A stretch of DNA of 64,000 nt, from positions 1 to 64,000 of the forward strand of contig JBEHWO010000003.1 in assembly GCA_040217695.1 (NCBI GenBank). Reading direction: 5' to 3'. Under the pieces are notes generated by a model that did not search any database, was not told where the DNA came from, and was given only the letters and a program-made list of their open reading frames with translations. Shown here in pieces: positions 34,532 to 43,199 of this stretch; the first letter of the stretch is position 1, and the number at the start of each line of letters is the position of its first letter. Position numbers and translations under genes: made by a program. The DNA comes from CALARM01 sp040217695 (GTDB taxonomy: Bacteria; Vulcanimicrobiota; SpSt-956; JAKJGF01).

Positions 34532-35065
34532 ATGAAAGTTGGTTTTAACGATTTCAATTCTAACTGGGCTCAGATTTCTGAGAAAAAAGGTGCTCCCAGA
34601 AAAAAGGAAATGTCAGAAGGAATTAGAGAGACATTTATACCTTCGTCAGGGGAAGAAGTGGTATTCCCAAAACAGATATCTATAAATCCGGGAAAGATAT
34701 ATACTGAAGGTGCAGTCTGTCCGGGACTGGGAAAAATTGATGAGATTTGCCTGACATTCCCGGAAGAGATTAAACAAAACCATAAGACAGCTATGTCCGA
34801 AGGTATGATGGGAACGGGAACGTTAGGATGGGTCATTGCAAACGGTAATGATATCAAAGATGGAACTGAAGGGGTAAGGCCGGCTAATATTCAGACCATG
34901 TTTGATAAATACTGGGACGGAACGAGCAGAAATCATATGGTATCTTTAGTTCAGACAGGTGCGGGCCTCCCGGGGGCGATTGCAATTAACGATCTGCCGT
35001 GGGACATACCTGCTATGCCGGTAAAGGATATACCGCCATTCCCTGTAATGCCCCTTGAGTTATAA
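34532..35065 (+). CDS. Hypothetical protein
   Basis: The 177-residue product has no signal peptide or membrane segment. It is rich in Gly and Pro, with a Pro-rich tail (DIPPFPVMPLEL). Segments such as MFDKYWDGTSRNHMVSLVQ may be helical. The frame is open to a GTG at 34517, but GGAGG lies at 34519-34523, inside that extension and about 8 nt before the ATG at 34532, so the latter is used. It is followed 11 nt later by the YigZ gene. No family is recognised. Confidence 0.7.
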   Translation: MKVGFNDFNSNWAQISEKKGAPRKKEMSEGIRETFIPSSGEEVVFPKQISINPGKIYTEGAVCPGLGKIDEICLTFPEEIKQNHKTAMSEGMMGTGTLGWVIANGNDIKDGTEGVRPANIQTMFDKYWDGTSRNHMVSLVQTGAGLPGAIAINDLPWDIPAMPVKDIPPFPVMPLEL

Positions 35066-35076
35066 TTTATTATAAA

Positions 35077-35694
35077 ATGGTAGAAAAATTTAATACTGTC
35101 AATAGAGATTTTGGCCCCTTTGAATTGAAAGAAAAGGGGTCAAAATTTATTTCTTATTTATACCCTGTTTCCACTGAAGAAGAGGCCGAGCAGATATTAA
35201 GCAGATTGAAAAAAGAATTTTATGATGCCACTCATATATGTTATTCCTATAGAATTGGCCCTGGTGTGGAAGAGCATGTCAGGATAAATGATGCAGGCGA
35301 ACCATCGGGTACTGCAGGGAGACCTGTTTATCAGGAGATTATCAGGCGGGAACTGTTCAATGTTCTCGTTGCCGTTATCAGATATTTCGGCGGTGTTAAA
35401 CTTGGTAAAGGCGGATTACAGAGAGCCTATTCCTCTGCTTCGAGAAATGTAATAGATATATCTGATATATTTGTTTATGAGATAAAAAAAGAAATTGCTC
35501 TGTCTGTACCCTTTAATTTTATCGGGGAAATAATAAATATGGCCGGCAGGTTCGGGATAAAAATATTGTCCCAGGAATATACACAGGAAGGGGTATCTAT
35601 GGTTCTTTCTGTTCCTGCAGGAAAATTAGAGGCCTTTCAGGCAAGGTTAATAGAAAAAACTGCAGGAAAGATTCGGTTCATGAGCAATCAATAA
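35077..35694 (+). CDS. YigZ/IMPACT family protein (UPF0029)
   Basis: The 205-residue protein shows the IMPACT-family core: KGSKFISYLYPV, ATHICYSYRIG, NDAGEPSGTAGRPVYQEI and VAVIRYFGGVKLGKGGLQRAY. A C-terminal ferredoxin-like domain follows, as in YigZ. In eukaryotes the family is tied to translation control; the bacterial role is unclear. It lies 11 nt after the hypothetical gene, so the two are probably cotranscribed. Confidence 0.94.
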   Translation: MVEKFNTVNRDFGPFELKEKGSKFISYLYPVSTEEEAEQILSRLKKEFYDATHICYSYRIGPGVEEHVRINDAGEPSGTAGRPVYQEIIRRELFNVLVAVIRYFGGVKLGKGGLQRAYSSASRNVIDISDIFVYEIKKEIALSVPFNFIGEIINMAGRFGIKILSQEYTQEGVSMVLSVPAGKLEAFQARLIEKTAGKIRFMSNQ

Positions 35695-35739
35695 CCCGTG
35701 GCCTGTGGGTCACACTGCAATCCTGATTGACCGGCCATG

Positions 35740-35755
35740 AGTCTCCGGTGAGACT
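35740..35755 (+). terminator. Weak hairpin after YigZ
   Basis: AGTCTC-CGGT-GAGACT, a 6-bp stem, without a strong U-tract. Confidence 0.4.
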
Positions 35756-35800
35756 ATGTGAAAATTAATATCTTATTTTATTCAGTTTACTCACTTTTCG

Positions 35801-37183
35801 CTAAATATTCACTTTTTGCAATGACGGCATTTCACTTTCGGAATAATAAACAACCTTGACTATTGTGCCATAATTTGAAGTCCAGTAGAATAACTCAACA
35901 GATTGACCGGGTTTAACATCTTTTATGGCTTCCCAGAAATCTTTTAGTGATTTTACCGGGTAATAGGTCAAGTTTATGAGTATTCCCCTTATTGTTCCTT
36001 TATGTGCTCCCCATGCTTCTCCTGAACTGCCTTCCAGCACATCACTTACATAAACACAATCCGGAGATGCCCATGAGTATGACGTTTCGTAAACAGTAGG
36101 ACTGTTAGGCTGTATGACCATACCGGCAAAAGTAATATATTCTTTCGGTCTCAGAGAACCTCTTTCCAGAACATCCATATCAAGTTTGATTTCCTGTCCC
36201 ATACGGCACAGGAGGAATGAGCATTTCTTACCGCCGAGATATCTCATGGTAGATAAAAAATCTGCATTATCCATAGGTAATTTATTGTCAACGGACATTA
36301 TTATGTCACCCGGCATAAACCCACTTTTCTCGGCAGGGCTTTCTTTTAGAATAGATGTTACCAGAATAGATTTTCTTGGAACAGAAGAAGAAAATTTTGC
36401 TCCGAAATCTTCTATTGCCCTGTCCGGATTGATCTCTTCTATTGTTGCACCAATCCATCCCATACGACCTGCATATGGAAGTTCTCCTTTTATGACCTGC
36501 TCTATGATTGATTTTAACTGATTTATTGCAAGGCTCCAGCCAATTCCCTGGGTAGCAGTCGTTACTGCCGTATTAACTCCTATAACAAGACCGTCTTCAA
36601 GGGATATGAGAGGGCCTCCGCTGTTACCGGGATTTATGGCTGCATCTGTTTGAAGAAAAGAACCTGCAAAATCACCGGGAGTATTGGTTGTACTTGAAAT
36701 AATGCCTTTTGTTGCACAATATTCGAGTCCCATGGGATTGCCAAACGTACCTACTGAAATACCTACCGATACCTTTTCGGAATCTCCCATTACTGCACTG
36801 ATTACATTGGGAGGCACACCTTTTTCACTCAATTTGAATTTTAATATTCCGAAATCATATATAGGATCTATATATACGGGAAGAGCCTGAAATCTTTCTC
36901 CGTCTTTAAAGCTTATCTGAAGTGAACTGATTCCGTCTCCTATAACATGTTTGTTTGTCCCGACAAAAGCATACCCTGTATTTTTATCTATATGAAGAAC
37001 AAATCCGGAGCCGGTCCATGAACCACGGATAGATGTTTCAAGGGCAGTAACGGTACTTCCGTATATACGGACAGTATATTTTTCGGCTTCTTTAAAATAG
37101 TCCTGTTGACTGGTCTGTGCCGTTACAGAAGAAGAAATTAACACCACTGCTAACATAATCAGAACATAATATTTTATCTGCAT
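35801..37183 (-). CDS. HtrA-type serine protease with PDZ domain
   Basis: The 460-residue exported protease has a signal peptide (YYVLIMLAVVLISSSVTA). The catalytic triad lies in TNKHVIGDG (His), DPIYDFGILKF (Asp) and DAAINPGNSGGPLIS (Ser). A PDZ domain follows (ILVTSILKESPAEKSGFMPG, DIIMSVDNKLPMDNADFLST). A further C-terminal region of about 110 residues (from KEYITFAGMVIQ) contains a second, less regular PDZ-like fold. It probably handles damaged periplasmic proteins. The frame extends to a GTG at 37201, but AAAGGAG lies within that extension; ATG 37183 is the start. Its stop lies next to TTACTCACTTTTCG, heptamer-like DNA. Confidence 0.94.
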   Translation of the reverse strand: MQIKYYVLIMLAVVLISSSVTAQTSQQDYFKEAEKYTVRIYGSTVTALETSIRGSWTGSGFVLHIDKNTGYAFVGTNKHVIGDGISSLQISFKDGERFQALPVYIDPIYDFGILKFKLSEKGVPPNVISAVMGDSEKVSVGISVGTFGNPMGLEYCATKGIISSTTNTPGDFAGSFLQTDAAINPGNSGGPLISLEDGLVIGVNTAVTTATQGIGWSLAINQLKSIIEQVIKGELPYAGRMGWIGATIEEINPDRAIEDFGAKFSSSVPRKSILVTSILKESPAEKSGFMPGDIIMSVDNKLPMDNADFLSTMRYLGGKKCSFLLCRMGQEIKLDMDVLERGSLRPKEYITFAGMVIQPNSPTVYETSYSWASPDCVYVSDVLEGSSGEAWGAHKGTIRGILINLTYYPVKSLKDFWEAIKDVKPGQSVELFYWTSNYGTIVKVVYYSESEMPSLQKVNI

Positions 37184-37216
37184 TAGAATCGCTCCTTTCA
37201 CTATTTACCGGACCGG

Positions 37217-38302
37217 TTACGCACATGGCAGAGACACTTGCACTGTTGTTCCTTTCCCTGCTTCACTTTCTATAATGAAGTTTCCCCCTGCAAATTCTAC
37301 CAGTCTTCTGGTAATAATCAGCCCGAGTCCTACACCCTGCTGTTCATATATTTTTCTTTCGAATTGTATATAGGCACCAATATCTGCAATCTGAAGGGGA
37401 GTCATACCTCTGCCTCTGTCAGTAATATAAAGATGAAACATATTGTCAAATCTGGCAATTATATGAACAGAATGGCCTGAAGAGGAGAACTTAAAAGCAT
37501 TATCAAGTAATTCTTCAAGGATTTTTTCCAGATTTGTTTCTGAAATATTGATAGCCCCGTCTTCTATTTCCAGTATTAAATCATTTTCTCTGTTTTCCAG
37601 TCTGGCTTTTTTTTCAGCCACATGGGATATGACATGTTTTACAGAGTTCATATTACCCTGTAAAAGTTTAATTCTGTCCAAATTTGCTTCGGCCAGTTCA
37701 AGTTCTGCATAAAGCAGTGTATTCTGTATGAGCCTGTGAAGCCTCTGGCCGGAATTGTAGATTTCCTGTACCAGTTCAAGTAATTCGTCTCTTTCAATTG
37801 TTTCATATTCGTTTATCAGTATTTCAGAGAGGCCCAGTATACCATTTAGAGGTGATCTGAACTCATGAGGCAAAGCCCTGGCGATAGAAGTCCGTAATTC
37901 ATCCAGTTTTTCCCGGGATTTATTGTGTATGATTTCCTGTTTTTTTAATCTTGTATTAATTGCGGAAAGAAGTTCTTTCCTGGTAAAAGGCTTGGTTATA
38001 TAATCATCTGCTCCCAGTTCCATGCCCTGTCTCTGTTCAAGCCTGTCAGCTTTTGCCGTAAGAAAGATAAAAGGTATGGTTGCTGTTAAAGGATCTTTTC
38101 GTAATTCGCTGAGAACACTGTAGCCGTCCATTTCCGGCATCATTACATCACAGATAATCAAATCGGGGAAAAGTTCTTTTGCCCTGGCCAGACCTGACAG
38201 TCCGTTCTCTGCCCCGGAGGCCTGATAATTTTCAAATTCCAGAGTTTTCAGTATATTTGCAAGTACAGATGGTTCATCTTCTATTACAAGAATTTTTTTC
38301 AT
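37217..38302 (-). CDS. Response regulator-histidine kinase (REC-HisKA-HATPase)
   Basis: The 361-residue protein begins with a receiver (ILVIEDEPSVL, ICDVMMPEMDG, FLTAKAD, YITKPFTRKEL). It then has an H-box ARALPHEFRSPLNGILGLSE and an ATPase domain (LEELLDNAFKFSS, YITDRGRGM, QGVGLGLIITRRL). The receiver at the N-terminus suggests its kinase activity is set by phosphorylation, possibly by the kinase encoded 23 nt upstream. No membrane segment is present. Confidence 0.95.
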   Translation of the reverse strand: MKKILVIEDEPSVLANILKTLEFENYQASGAENGLSGLARAKELFPDLIICDVMMPEMDGYSVLSELRKDPLTATIPFIFLTAKADRLEQRQGMELGADDYITKPFTRKELLSAINTRLKKQEIIHNKSREKLDELRTSIARALPHEFRSPLNGILGLSEILINEYETIERDELLELVQEIYNSGQRLHRLIQNTLLYAELELAEANLDRIKLLQGNMNSVKHVISHVAEKKARLENRENDLILEIEDGAINISETNLEKILEELLDNAFKFSSSGHSVHIIARFDNMFHLYITDRGRGMTPLQIADIGAYIQFERKIYEQQGVGLGLIITRRLVEFAGGNFIIESEAGKGTTVQVSLPCA

Positions 38303-38325
38303 TTTTCATCACCTTTATAGTTATT

Positions 38326-39087
38326 TTAAACAAGAGGAATATTAATGGTCACAACAGTACCTTTTCCCACAGCGGATGATATATTTATATTACCTTTATG
38401 GAGTTCCAGACATCGTCTTACAATTGTAAAACCGAGACCTGCACCGGGTATGTTGCCCACATTTTTTGCCCTGTGAAATGCTTCGAACACTCTGTCTTTT
38501 TCTTCCCCGGGTATACCAATACCACTGTCTTTAACAATAAAAATAACTTCTTTATCCATGAAACTTAAACTGCAGGTTACAGGTGTTCCTTCAGGTGAAT
38601 ATTTAAGGGCATTTAAGAGAATATTTAAAAGAATATTTCTGAGCAGGCTTTTATCAACAGATACATTATTACATATACCTTCATATGAGAAGTTTATCCT
38701 GGTACTGTCAACTTTTAATTCATCCAGTAGAGACTGACAGAATTTTTCAAGATCTACAGGTTCGGGTCTGAATGTCATTCTGCCTGAATCAACTTTACCA
38801 AGAATAGAAACATTATCAAGTAACACAGTCATTCTGTCTATAGCATGTTTAATACTGCAGTAAATCTGGTTCTTTTCCTCTTTTACAAGTTTTTCACTGT
38901 AATTCTCAAGTAACTCGATAGAAGATAAGATAGTAGTAAGAGGTGTACGAAATTCATGAGATACAAGGGAAATAAAGCGGGACTTTAAAAGTTCCAGTTC
39001 TTTTATCTTTTCATTGGAAATACCTGTCTCTTTTTCTTCCAAATCTTCAGAAACCTCCGTTTGTATTATATCTACTGGGTTGAGCAT
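38326..39087 (-). CDS. Histidine kinase lacking a sensor domain; start within element B
   Basis: The 253-residue protein is an almost bare kinase. A short coiled coil (about 1-35) leads to the H-box FISLVSHEFRTPLTTILSSI, then ILLNALKYSPEG, IVKDSGIGIP and GAGLGFTIVRRCLEL. The ATG at 39087 and the first codons (MLNPV) lie within the outer arm of the element-B copy at 39073-39176, with no Shine-Dalgarno upstream and an in-frame stop in the heptamer core. The 5' end may therefore have been rewritten by element insertion. The gene is followed 23 nt later by the REC-kinase gene and probably works with it. Confidence 0.9.
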   Translation of the reverse strand: MLNPVDIIQTEVSEDLEEKETGISNEKIKELELLKSRFISLVSHEFRTPLTTILSSIELLENYSEKLVKEEKNQIYCSIKHAIDRMTVLLDNVSILGKVDSGRMTFRPEPVDLEKFCQSLLDELKVDSTRINFSYEGICNNVSVDKSLLRNILLNILLNALKYSPEGTPVTCSLSFMDKEVIFIVKDSGIGIPGEEKDRVFEAFHRAKNVGNIPGAGLGFTIVRRCLELHKGNINISSAVGKGTVVTINIPLV

Positions 39088-39176
39088 AAATAATACATAT
39101 AAATGCTCGTGACGCGTAACGCGTTACCCGTTACGGAAGGAATGATTTTATTATATGCTTATGCTCAGGTCAATAA
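39073..39176. repeat. Element B, copy 2 (104 bp), overlapping a kinase start
   Basis: The ends TACTGGGTTGAGCATAAATA and TTATGCTCAGGTCAATAA surround a core at 39106-39140 (GTGACGCGTAACGCGTTACC and further). The left arm contains the kinase start codon on the minus strand. Confidence 0.88.
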
Positions 39177-39274
39177 TATATAGGAATTTTTACGCCCGTT
39201 AAAATATTATATGTTCGATAGTTTCAATTTAATTCTCATCCCTGTCTAACTCGTCGGAAGACACGGAATACAGT

Positions 39275-39332
39275 CATGAAGATTTATTTCGACATAATAA
39301 CGGCAAAACCTTTCCACAGGTATAATCTTCAT
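39275..39332. other. Imperfect inverted repeat of unknown nature
   Basis: ATGAAGATT and AATCTTCAT bracket a spacer of about 40 bp. A second pair, GGAATACAG and CTGTATTC, lies just outside. It separates the kinase gene from the decayed kinase fragment. Confidence 0.5.
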
Positions 39333-39360
39333 GGATGGAAAATTTTATCATAATTTCGGT

Positions 39361-39553
39361 GCCTGTATTCATGGCTCTATATTTAAAGGAAGAGATATTG
39401 AAAAGGTTGTACCTTCTTCCTCTGTTGAGGAAAAGGTAACTTTCTACAGACTCTAAAACAACCAGTATAACTAGGATTGTTTATGGTAAAATCTGCCTGT
39501 CTTTTAAGTTCTTCTTCAGGTGCCCTTTCAGGAGAAGCAAAAAAAGTTTCCAC
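39361..39553 (-). pseudogene. Decayed 5' fragment of a histidine kinase gene
   Basis: A GTG at 39553, with GGAGG 6 nt upstream, opens METFFASPERAPEEELKRQ...FTINNP, the typical N-terminus of a family of sensor kinases. After NNPSYT the expected continuation shifts frame: one frame gives nonsense (CFRVCRKLPF), while the next gives VVLESVESYLFLNRGRR, matching the family. No kinase core follows before 39087 in a matching frame. It is thus a frameshifted, truncated remnant, cotranscribed with the ubiquitin-like gene. Confidence 0.7.
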
Positions 39554-39555
39554 TG

Positions 39556-39789
39556 CTATCCTCCGCTGACCATTACTGTCAGACATATTTTATCTTTATC
39601 TTTTATTTCAGTATTCATATCGACAGGCCTATCATTTAAAAAACACATTATAAATTCAAGCTCTTCTTCTTTATATCCTTGTGCAAGAAGTAAGTCTTTT
39701 ATCTTTTTTTTACTCTCTGTGTATATTTCAATCTCAGAGTTTCCTCCCGGTTTTTTCAGGGGTCCTGTAATAGAAATATGTACCTTCAT
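39556..39789 (-). CDS. ThiS/MoaD-like ubiquitin-fold protein
   Basis: The 77-residue protein looks like a beta-grasp sulfur carrier: KVHISITGPL, a helix KKIKDLLLAQGY, CFLNDRPVDMNTEIKDKDKI, and the C-terminal VMVSGG ending in Gly-Gly. Such tails are adenylated by ThiF/MoeB-type E1 enzymes and carry sulfur. No E1, MoaE or ThiG gene lies nearby, so its partner is unknown. An upstream TTG (39795) is in frame; the ATG at 39789, 7 nt after GGAAGG, is preferred. Confidence 0.78.
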   Translation of the reverse strand: MKVHISITGPLKKPGGNSEIEIYTESKKKIKDLLLAQGYKEEELEFIMCFLNDRPVDMNTEIKDKDKICLTVMVSGG

Positions 39790-39913
39790 AAGCAATCCCT
39801 TCCTTTTACTCCGGATATGAATATACGCTAAACTATATATGATAATTTGTCAATCCCTGATATAGAAAAACCTTGCTAATCAATAGTAAAAATGTTAAAA
39901 TATTTTACGAATC

Positions 39914-40212
39914 CGTTTTAATGGCGTAAAATAAAGCTTAGTGCTTATAACGGTAAATATTCCACCGGTTATAGTCGTGACGGGTAACGCGTAACGCGTG
40001 ACGGGAGGTGACAAAATCAAAGATTATCCGGTGTTGTATTTATCGGTGGCATTACTCGGGGGGGTGGGAAAAATAACCGTATCATATTTACAATCGTGAC
40101 GCGTAACGCGTGACGGGAGGGGACAAAATCAAAGATTATCCGGTGTCGTATTTATCGCCGGCAGCACTTGGATGAAAATTACGCAGAAAGCAATTTATCT
40201 AAATAATTTAAC
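39914..40212. repeat. Repeated leader element, copy 2, split by two heptamer elements
   Basis: The left part (CGTTTTAATGGCGTAAAATA) and the right part (GATGAAAATTACGCAGAAAG, then TTTATCTAAATAATTTA) match leader copies 1 and 3. Between them lie two back-to-back elements: R2-core-A (39951-40060, core 39975-40009) and R1-core-A (40064-40172, core 40093-40121). This shows recent insertion into a pre-existing leader. It fills the gap upstream of ftcD. Confidence 0.85.
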
Positions 40213-40227
40213 AGTGAGGTGGTTACG

Positions 40228-41898
40228 TTGAAACTTGTAGAATGTGTTCCGAACTTCAGTGAAGGAAGAGATAAAGCTGTAATAGGAGCCATAGCAGATG
40301 AAATTGCTGCTGTGCCGGATGTAATGCTTTTAGATGTTGATCCCGGGATAGATACGAATAGAACGGTAATTACATTTATAGGCCCTCCGGAGCAGGTTAA
40401 AATTGCTGCCTTTAATGGTATAAAAAAGGCAGCAGAATTGATAGATATGTCAAAACATAAAGGCGCTCATTCCAGAATAGGGGCTACCGATGTATGTCCC
40501 TTTATACCTGTAAGCGATGTAACTATGGAGGAATGTGTAAAACTTGCGGAAGAACTGGGAGAGAAGGTGTGGGAAGAGTTAAATATACCTGTTTATTTAT
40601 ATGAAGAAGCAGCAAAGTTACCGGAAAGAAAAAACCTTGCTTATATAAGAAAAGGGGAATATGAAGGACTTGAGGAAAGGTTTAAAGAAACTGTCTGGGC
40701 ACCTGATTACGGTAAACCGGTCTTTAATGCCGGAGCCGGGGCAACTGTAATAGGAGCAAGGGAATTTCTCATAGCTTATAATGTAAATCTGAATACAAAA
40801 AATAAAAAACTTGCAAATGAAATCGCTATGAACATAAGAGAAGCAGGGAGGGCTAAAAGGGATGAACATGGTAACATATTGAAGGATGATGCCGGTAATA
40901 CCATAAAAATACCCGGTAAATTAAAATATTTAAAAGCAGTCGGCTGGTATATAGAAGAATACGGGCAGTGCCAGGTCTCAATTAATCTTACTTCTTACAG
41001 AAGAACACCGCCTCATATAGCATTTGAAGAAGTAAGAAAAGAAGCTGAAAAACTTGGAGTACTTGTAACAGGGAGCGAACTTATAGGACTCATACCTGAA
41101 GAAGCAATGATTATGGCAGGCAGGTATTTCCTTGAAAAACAGGGTGCCTGTCCGGGAATACCGGCAGAAGAAGTGATTAAGATAGCTGTAAAATCTATGG
41201 GACTTGATCAACTATCTCCATTTTCTCCTGAAAAGAAAATTATAGAATACAGAGTTTTAAAAGGAAAAACTATAACAGACCTGACAGTAAATAAATTCAT
41301 AGACGAATTATCCAGTTCTTCTCCCGCACCGGGCGGAGGCAGCGCAGCATCATTATGCGGTGCCGTAAGCGCCGCTCTGTCTTCTATGGTAGCAAACCTG
41401 ACATTTGGTAAAAAGGGTTATGAAGATAAATGGCCGGAAATGAAGCAGTTATCCCTGGATTCACAGGAATTAAAGAATTACTTTCTGGAAGGTGTACATA
41501 AAGACACTGAAGTCTTCAATCAGGTTATGTCAGCCGGTAATCTTCCGAAGAAAACAGATGAGGAAAAGAATATCAGAGAGATTGCACTGGAAGAAGCTAC
41601 AAAAGAAGCTACGTTAATACCGGTGAGCATTTTAAAATACAGCCTCAGAGCTCTTGAATTGGCCAAAAAAGCTGCAGTGGAAGGCAATATAAATTCCATA
41701 AGTGATGCCGGTGTTGCAGCACTGACAGCTTATGCGGCATCGGAAGGAGCCTATTATAATATAAAGATAAATTTAAAATCCATAAAAGATTCCGATTTTA
41801 TAGAGAAAATAGAAAAAGAGGCGAATCAAATTCTGAATAAAATTAAAGATATGACAAGAGAAGTAAGGAAACTGGTGCTGGAAAAATTGAGTAAATAG
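40228..41898 (+). CDS. ftcD: Bifunctional glutamate formiminotransferase / formiminotetrahydrofolate cyclodeaminase
   Basis: The 556-residue fusion moves the formimino group from formiminoglutamate to tetrahydrofolate and cyclises it. The N-terminal transferase half has MKLVECVPNFSEGRD, GAHSRIGATDVCPFIPV and YLEE-like YLYEEAAKLPERKNL. The C-terminal cyclodeaminase half (about 350-556) has SSSPAPGGGSAASLCGAVSA and MVANLTFGKKGYED. The frame opens at GTG 40219, but that is part of the Shine-Dalgarno GTGAGGTGG. The TTG at 40228 gives the family start. A copy of the repeated leader precedes it. No hut genes are adjacent. Confidence 0.95.
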   Translation: MKLVECVPNFSEGRDKAVIGAIADEIAAVPDVMLLDVDPGIDTNRTVITFIGPPEQVKIAAFNGIKKAAELIDMSKHKGAHSRIGATDVCPFIPVSDVTMEECVKLAEELGEKVWEELNIPVYLYEEAAKLPERKNLAYIRKGEYEGLEERFKETVWAPDYGKPVFNAGAGATVIGAREFLIAYNVNLNTKNKKLANEIAMNIREAGRAKRDEHGNILKDDAGNTIKIPGKLKYLKAVGWYIEEYGQCQVSINLTSYRRTPPHIAFEEVRKEAEKLGVLVTGSELIGLIPEEAMIMAGRYFLEKQGACPGIPAEEVIKIAVKSMGLDQLSPFSPEKKIIEYRVLKGKTITDLTVNKFIDELSSSSPAPGGGSAASLCGAVSAALSSMVANLTFGKKGYEDKWPEMKQLSLDSQELKNYFLEGVHKDTEVFNQVMSAGNLPKKTDEEKNIREIALEEATKEATLIPVSILKYSLRALELAKKAAVEGNINSISDAGVAALTAYAASEGAYYNIKINLKSIKDSDFIEKIEKEANQILNKIKDMTREVRKLVLEKLSK

Positions 41899-41906
41899 AT
41901 AATAAT

Positions 41907-41998
41907 AATTTAAGGGTATAGGAAAATTCGTTTTTTATGGCTTAAAATAAAGATTCAGATGAAAATTAAGGAGAGGCAAGTTGTCTAAATAATTTAAT
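41907..41998 (+). repeat. Repeated leader element, copy 3 (intact)
   Basis: It runs from AATTTAAGGGTATAGGAAAA to AAGTTGTCTAAATAATTTAA and closely matches copy 1. It begins just after the ftcD stop and ends 20 nt before the next start. Confidence 0.87.
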
Positions 41999-42018
41999 AA
42001 AGAAATGGAGAGTTTCCC

Positions 42019-43059
42019 ATGGCAAAAAAAATAAAAAAGAAGGACAGTACAAAAGAGAAAGAAAGAGAAGAGAATAAGGAGAGAGACAAGAAAACAGAGG
42101 AGAGCAAGAAGGAAAAGAAAACAGAGGAGATCAGGAAGGAAAAAAAAACAGACGAGGATAAGAAAGAAAAGAAAATAGACGAGGATAAGAAAGAAAAGAA
42201 AATATACGAGGATAAGAAAGAAAAAGGAAAGAAAAAAGAGGAAGAGAAGAAAGAGAGTGGGAAAGATAAGACTGGCCGGGAAGAAAAAAAGAAAGAGAAA
42301 AAAGAAAAAATAAAAGGGGGAAAAGTAAAAAAAGACGAAGATGAATTTGAATTTGATGATATAGGTGTGGAAGATGAATTTGAATTTGATGATACAGGTA
42401 TTGAAGATGGCGAAGGTGAAGAAGATGAATATTTAGATGACGAAGACGAAAATATATATGATGAAGATATGGAAGTAGAAGAAGAGGAAGAAGAGGAAGA
42501 AGAGGAAGAAGAGGAAGAAGAGGAAGAAGAGGAAGAAGAGGAAGAAGAGGAAGAAGAGGAAGAAGAGGAATATGAAGGCGACGACGAATATGAAGGCGAC
42601 GACGAATATGAAGGCGACGACGAATATGAAGACGACGATGAATATGAAGACGACGACGAATATGAAGATGACGACGAATATGAAGATGACTACGATGAAC
42701 TAACTTCTGCACAAAAAGCTTTTGTACCGGGAAGATTTTCCATGTCGGATGATGATATAGAAAAAATTGTAGCTAAAATTGGCTCTGTAAAACAGGATGG
42801 GAAACAGGGGCTGAAAACCAGAGAGAGTATAAATGAAATGGCCTATTCTCATAGCCTTGAATTAATAAAAGTACTCATACCGGCAGCAAATCTGGATAAG
42901 AAAAAGCCTTTCCCTGATTATCTTATATGGCTTTATGAAAATCTGGCAGCCAGACTGGCTGAAGTATTTGAAAAAGCAAAGCCGGAAAAACGTGATCCTC
43001 CTGAAGTTGTTAAAGGTTTTGAAGCTCTGGTAAGTGATTTTAAAGGTAAAAAAGAATAG
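42019..43059 (+). CDS. Polyampholytic protein with poly-Glu tract and small C-terminal domain
   Basis: The 346-residue protein is extraordinary in composition. Residues 1-108 alternate Lys and Glu (DEDKKEKKI-type repeats); 109-150 are acidic with a duplicated DEFEFDD. A run of about 31 Glu follows, then tandem DDEYEG/DDEYED pentapeptides to about 226. Residues 230-346 look folded (FVPGRFSMSDDDIEKIVAKI; HSLELIKVLIPAANL; WLYENLAARLAEVFEKA). The DNA shows 9-bp (GAAGAGGAA) and 15-bp tandem repeats at 42478-42690. I recognise no family. A role in RNA, ribosome or cation binding is only a guess. GGAG precedes the ATG, and a leader element lies upstream. Confidence 0.85.
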   Translation: MAKKIKKKDSTKEKEREENKERDKKTEESKKEKKTEEIRKEKKTDEDKKEKKIDEDKKEKKIYEDKKEKGKKKEEEKKESGKDKTGREEKKKEKKEKIKGGKVKKDEDEFEFDDIGVEDEFEFDDTGIEDGEGEEDEYLDDEDENIYDEDMEVEEEEEEEEEEEEEEEEEEEEEEEEEEEEEEEYEGDDEYEGDDEYEGDDEYEDDDEYEDDDEYEDDDEYEDDYDELTSAQKAFVPGRFSMSDDDIEKIVAKIGSVKQDGKQGLKTRESINEMAYSHSLELIKVLIPAANLDKKKPFPDYLIWLYENLAARLAEVFEKAKPEKRDPPEVVKGFEALVSDFKGKKE

Positions 43060-43199
43060 TGAGCCATGATTGTGTTTAAAAATAACAGGTGATTTTACAT
43101 ATACCATGGAAGAGGAAATTTATTATAGAAGATTTTTTGAAGAGAGTGTCATAGATTTTATTTAAATTTCTCTTTACATTCTCTTTTTGAAATTATCAG

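Noticed and set aside
42131..42712. Minus-strand frame rich in Leu-Pro-Leu and His-Arg
   Set aside because: Antisense shadow of the poly-Glu/Asp-Tyr repeats; no ribosome site and no sensible composition.
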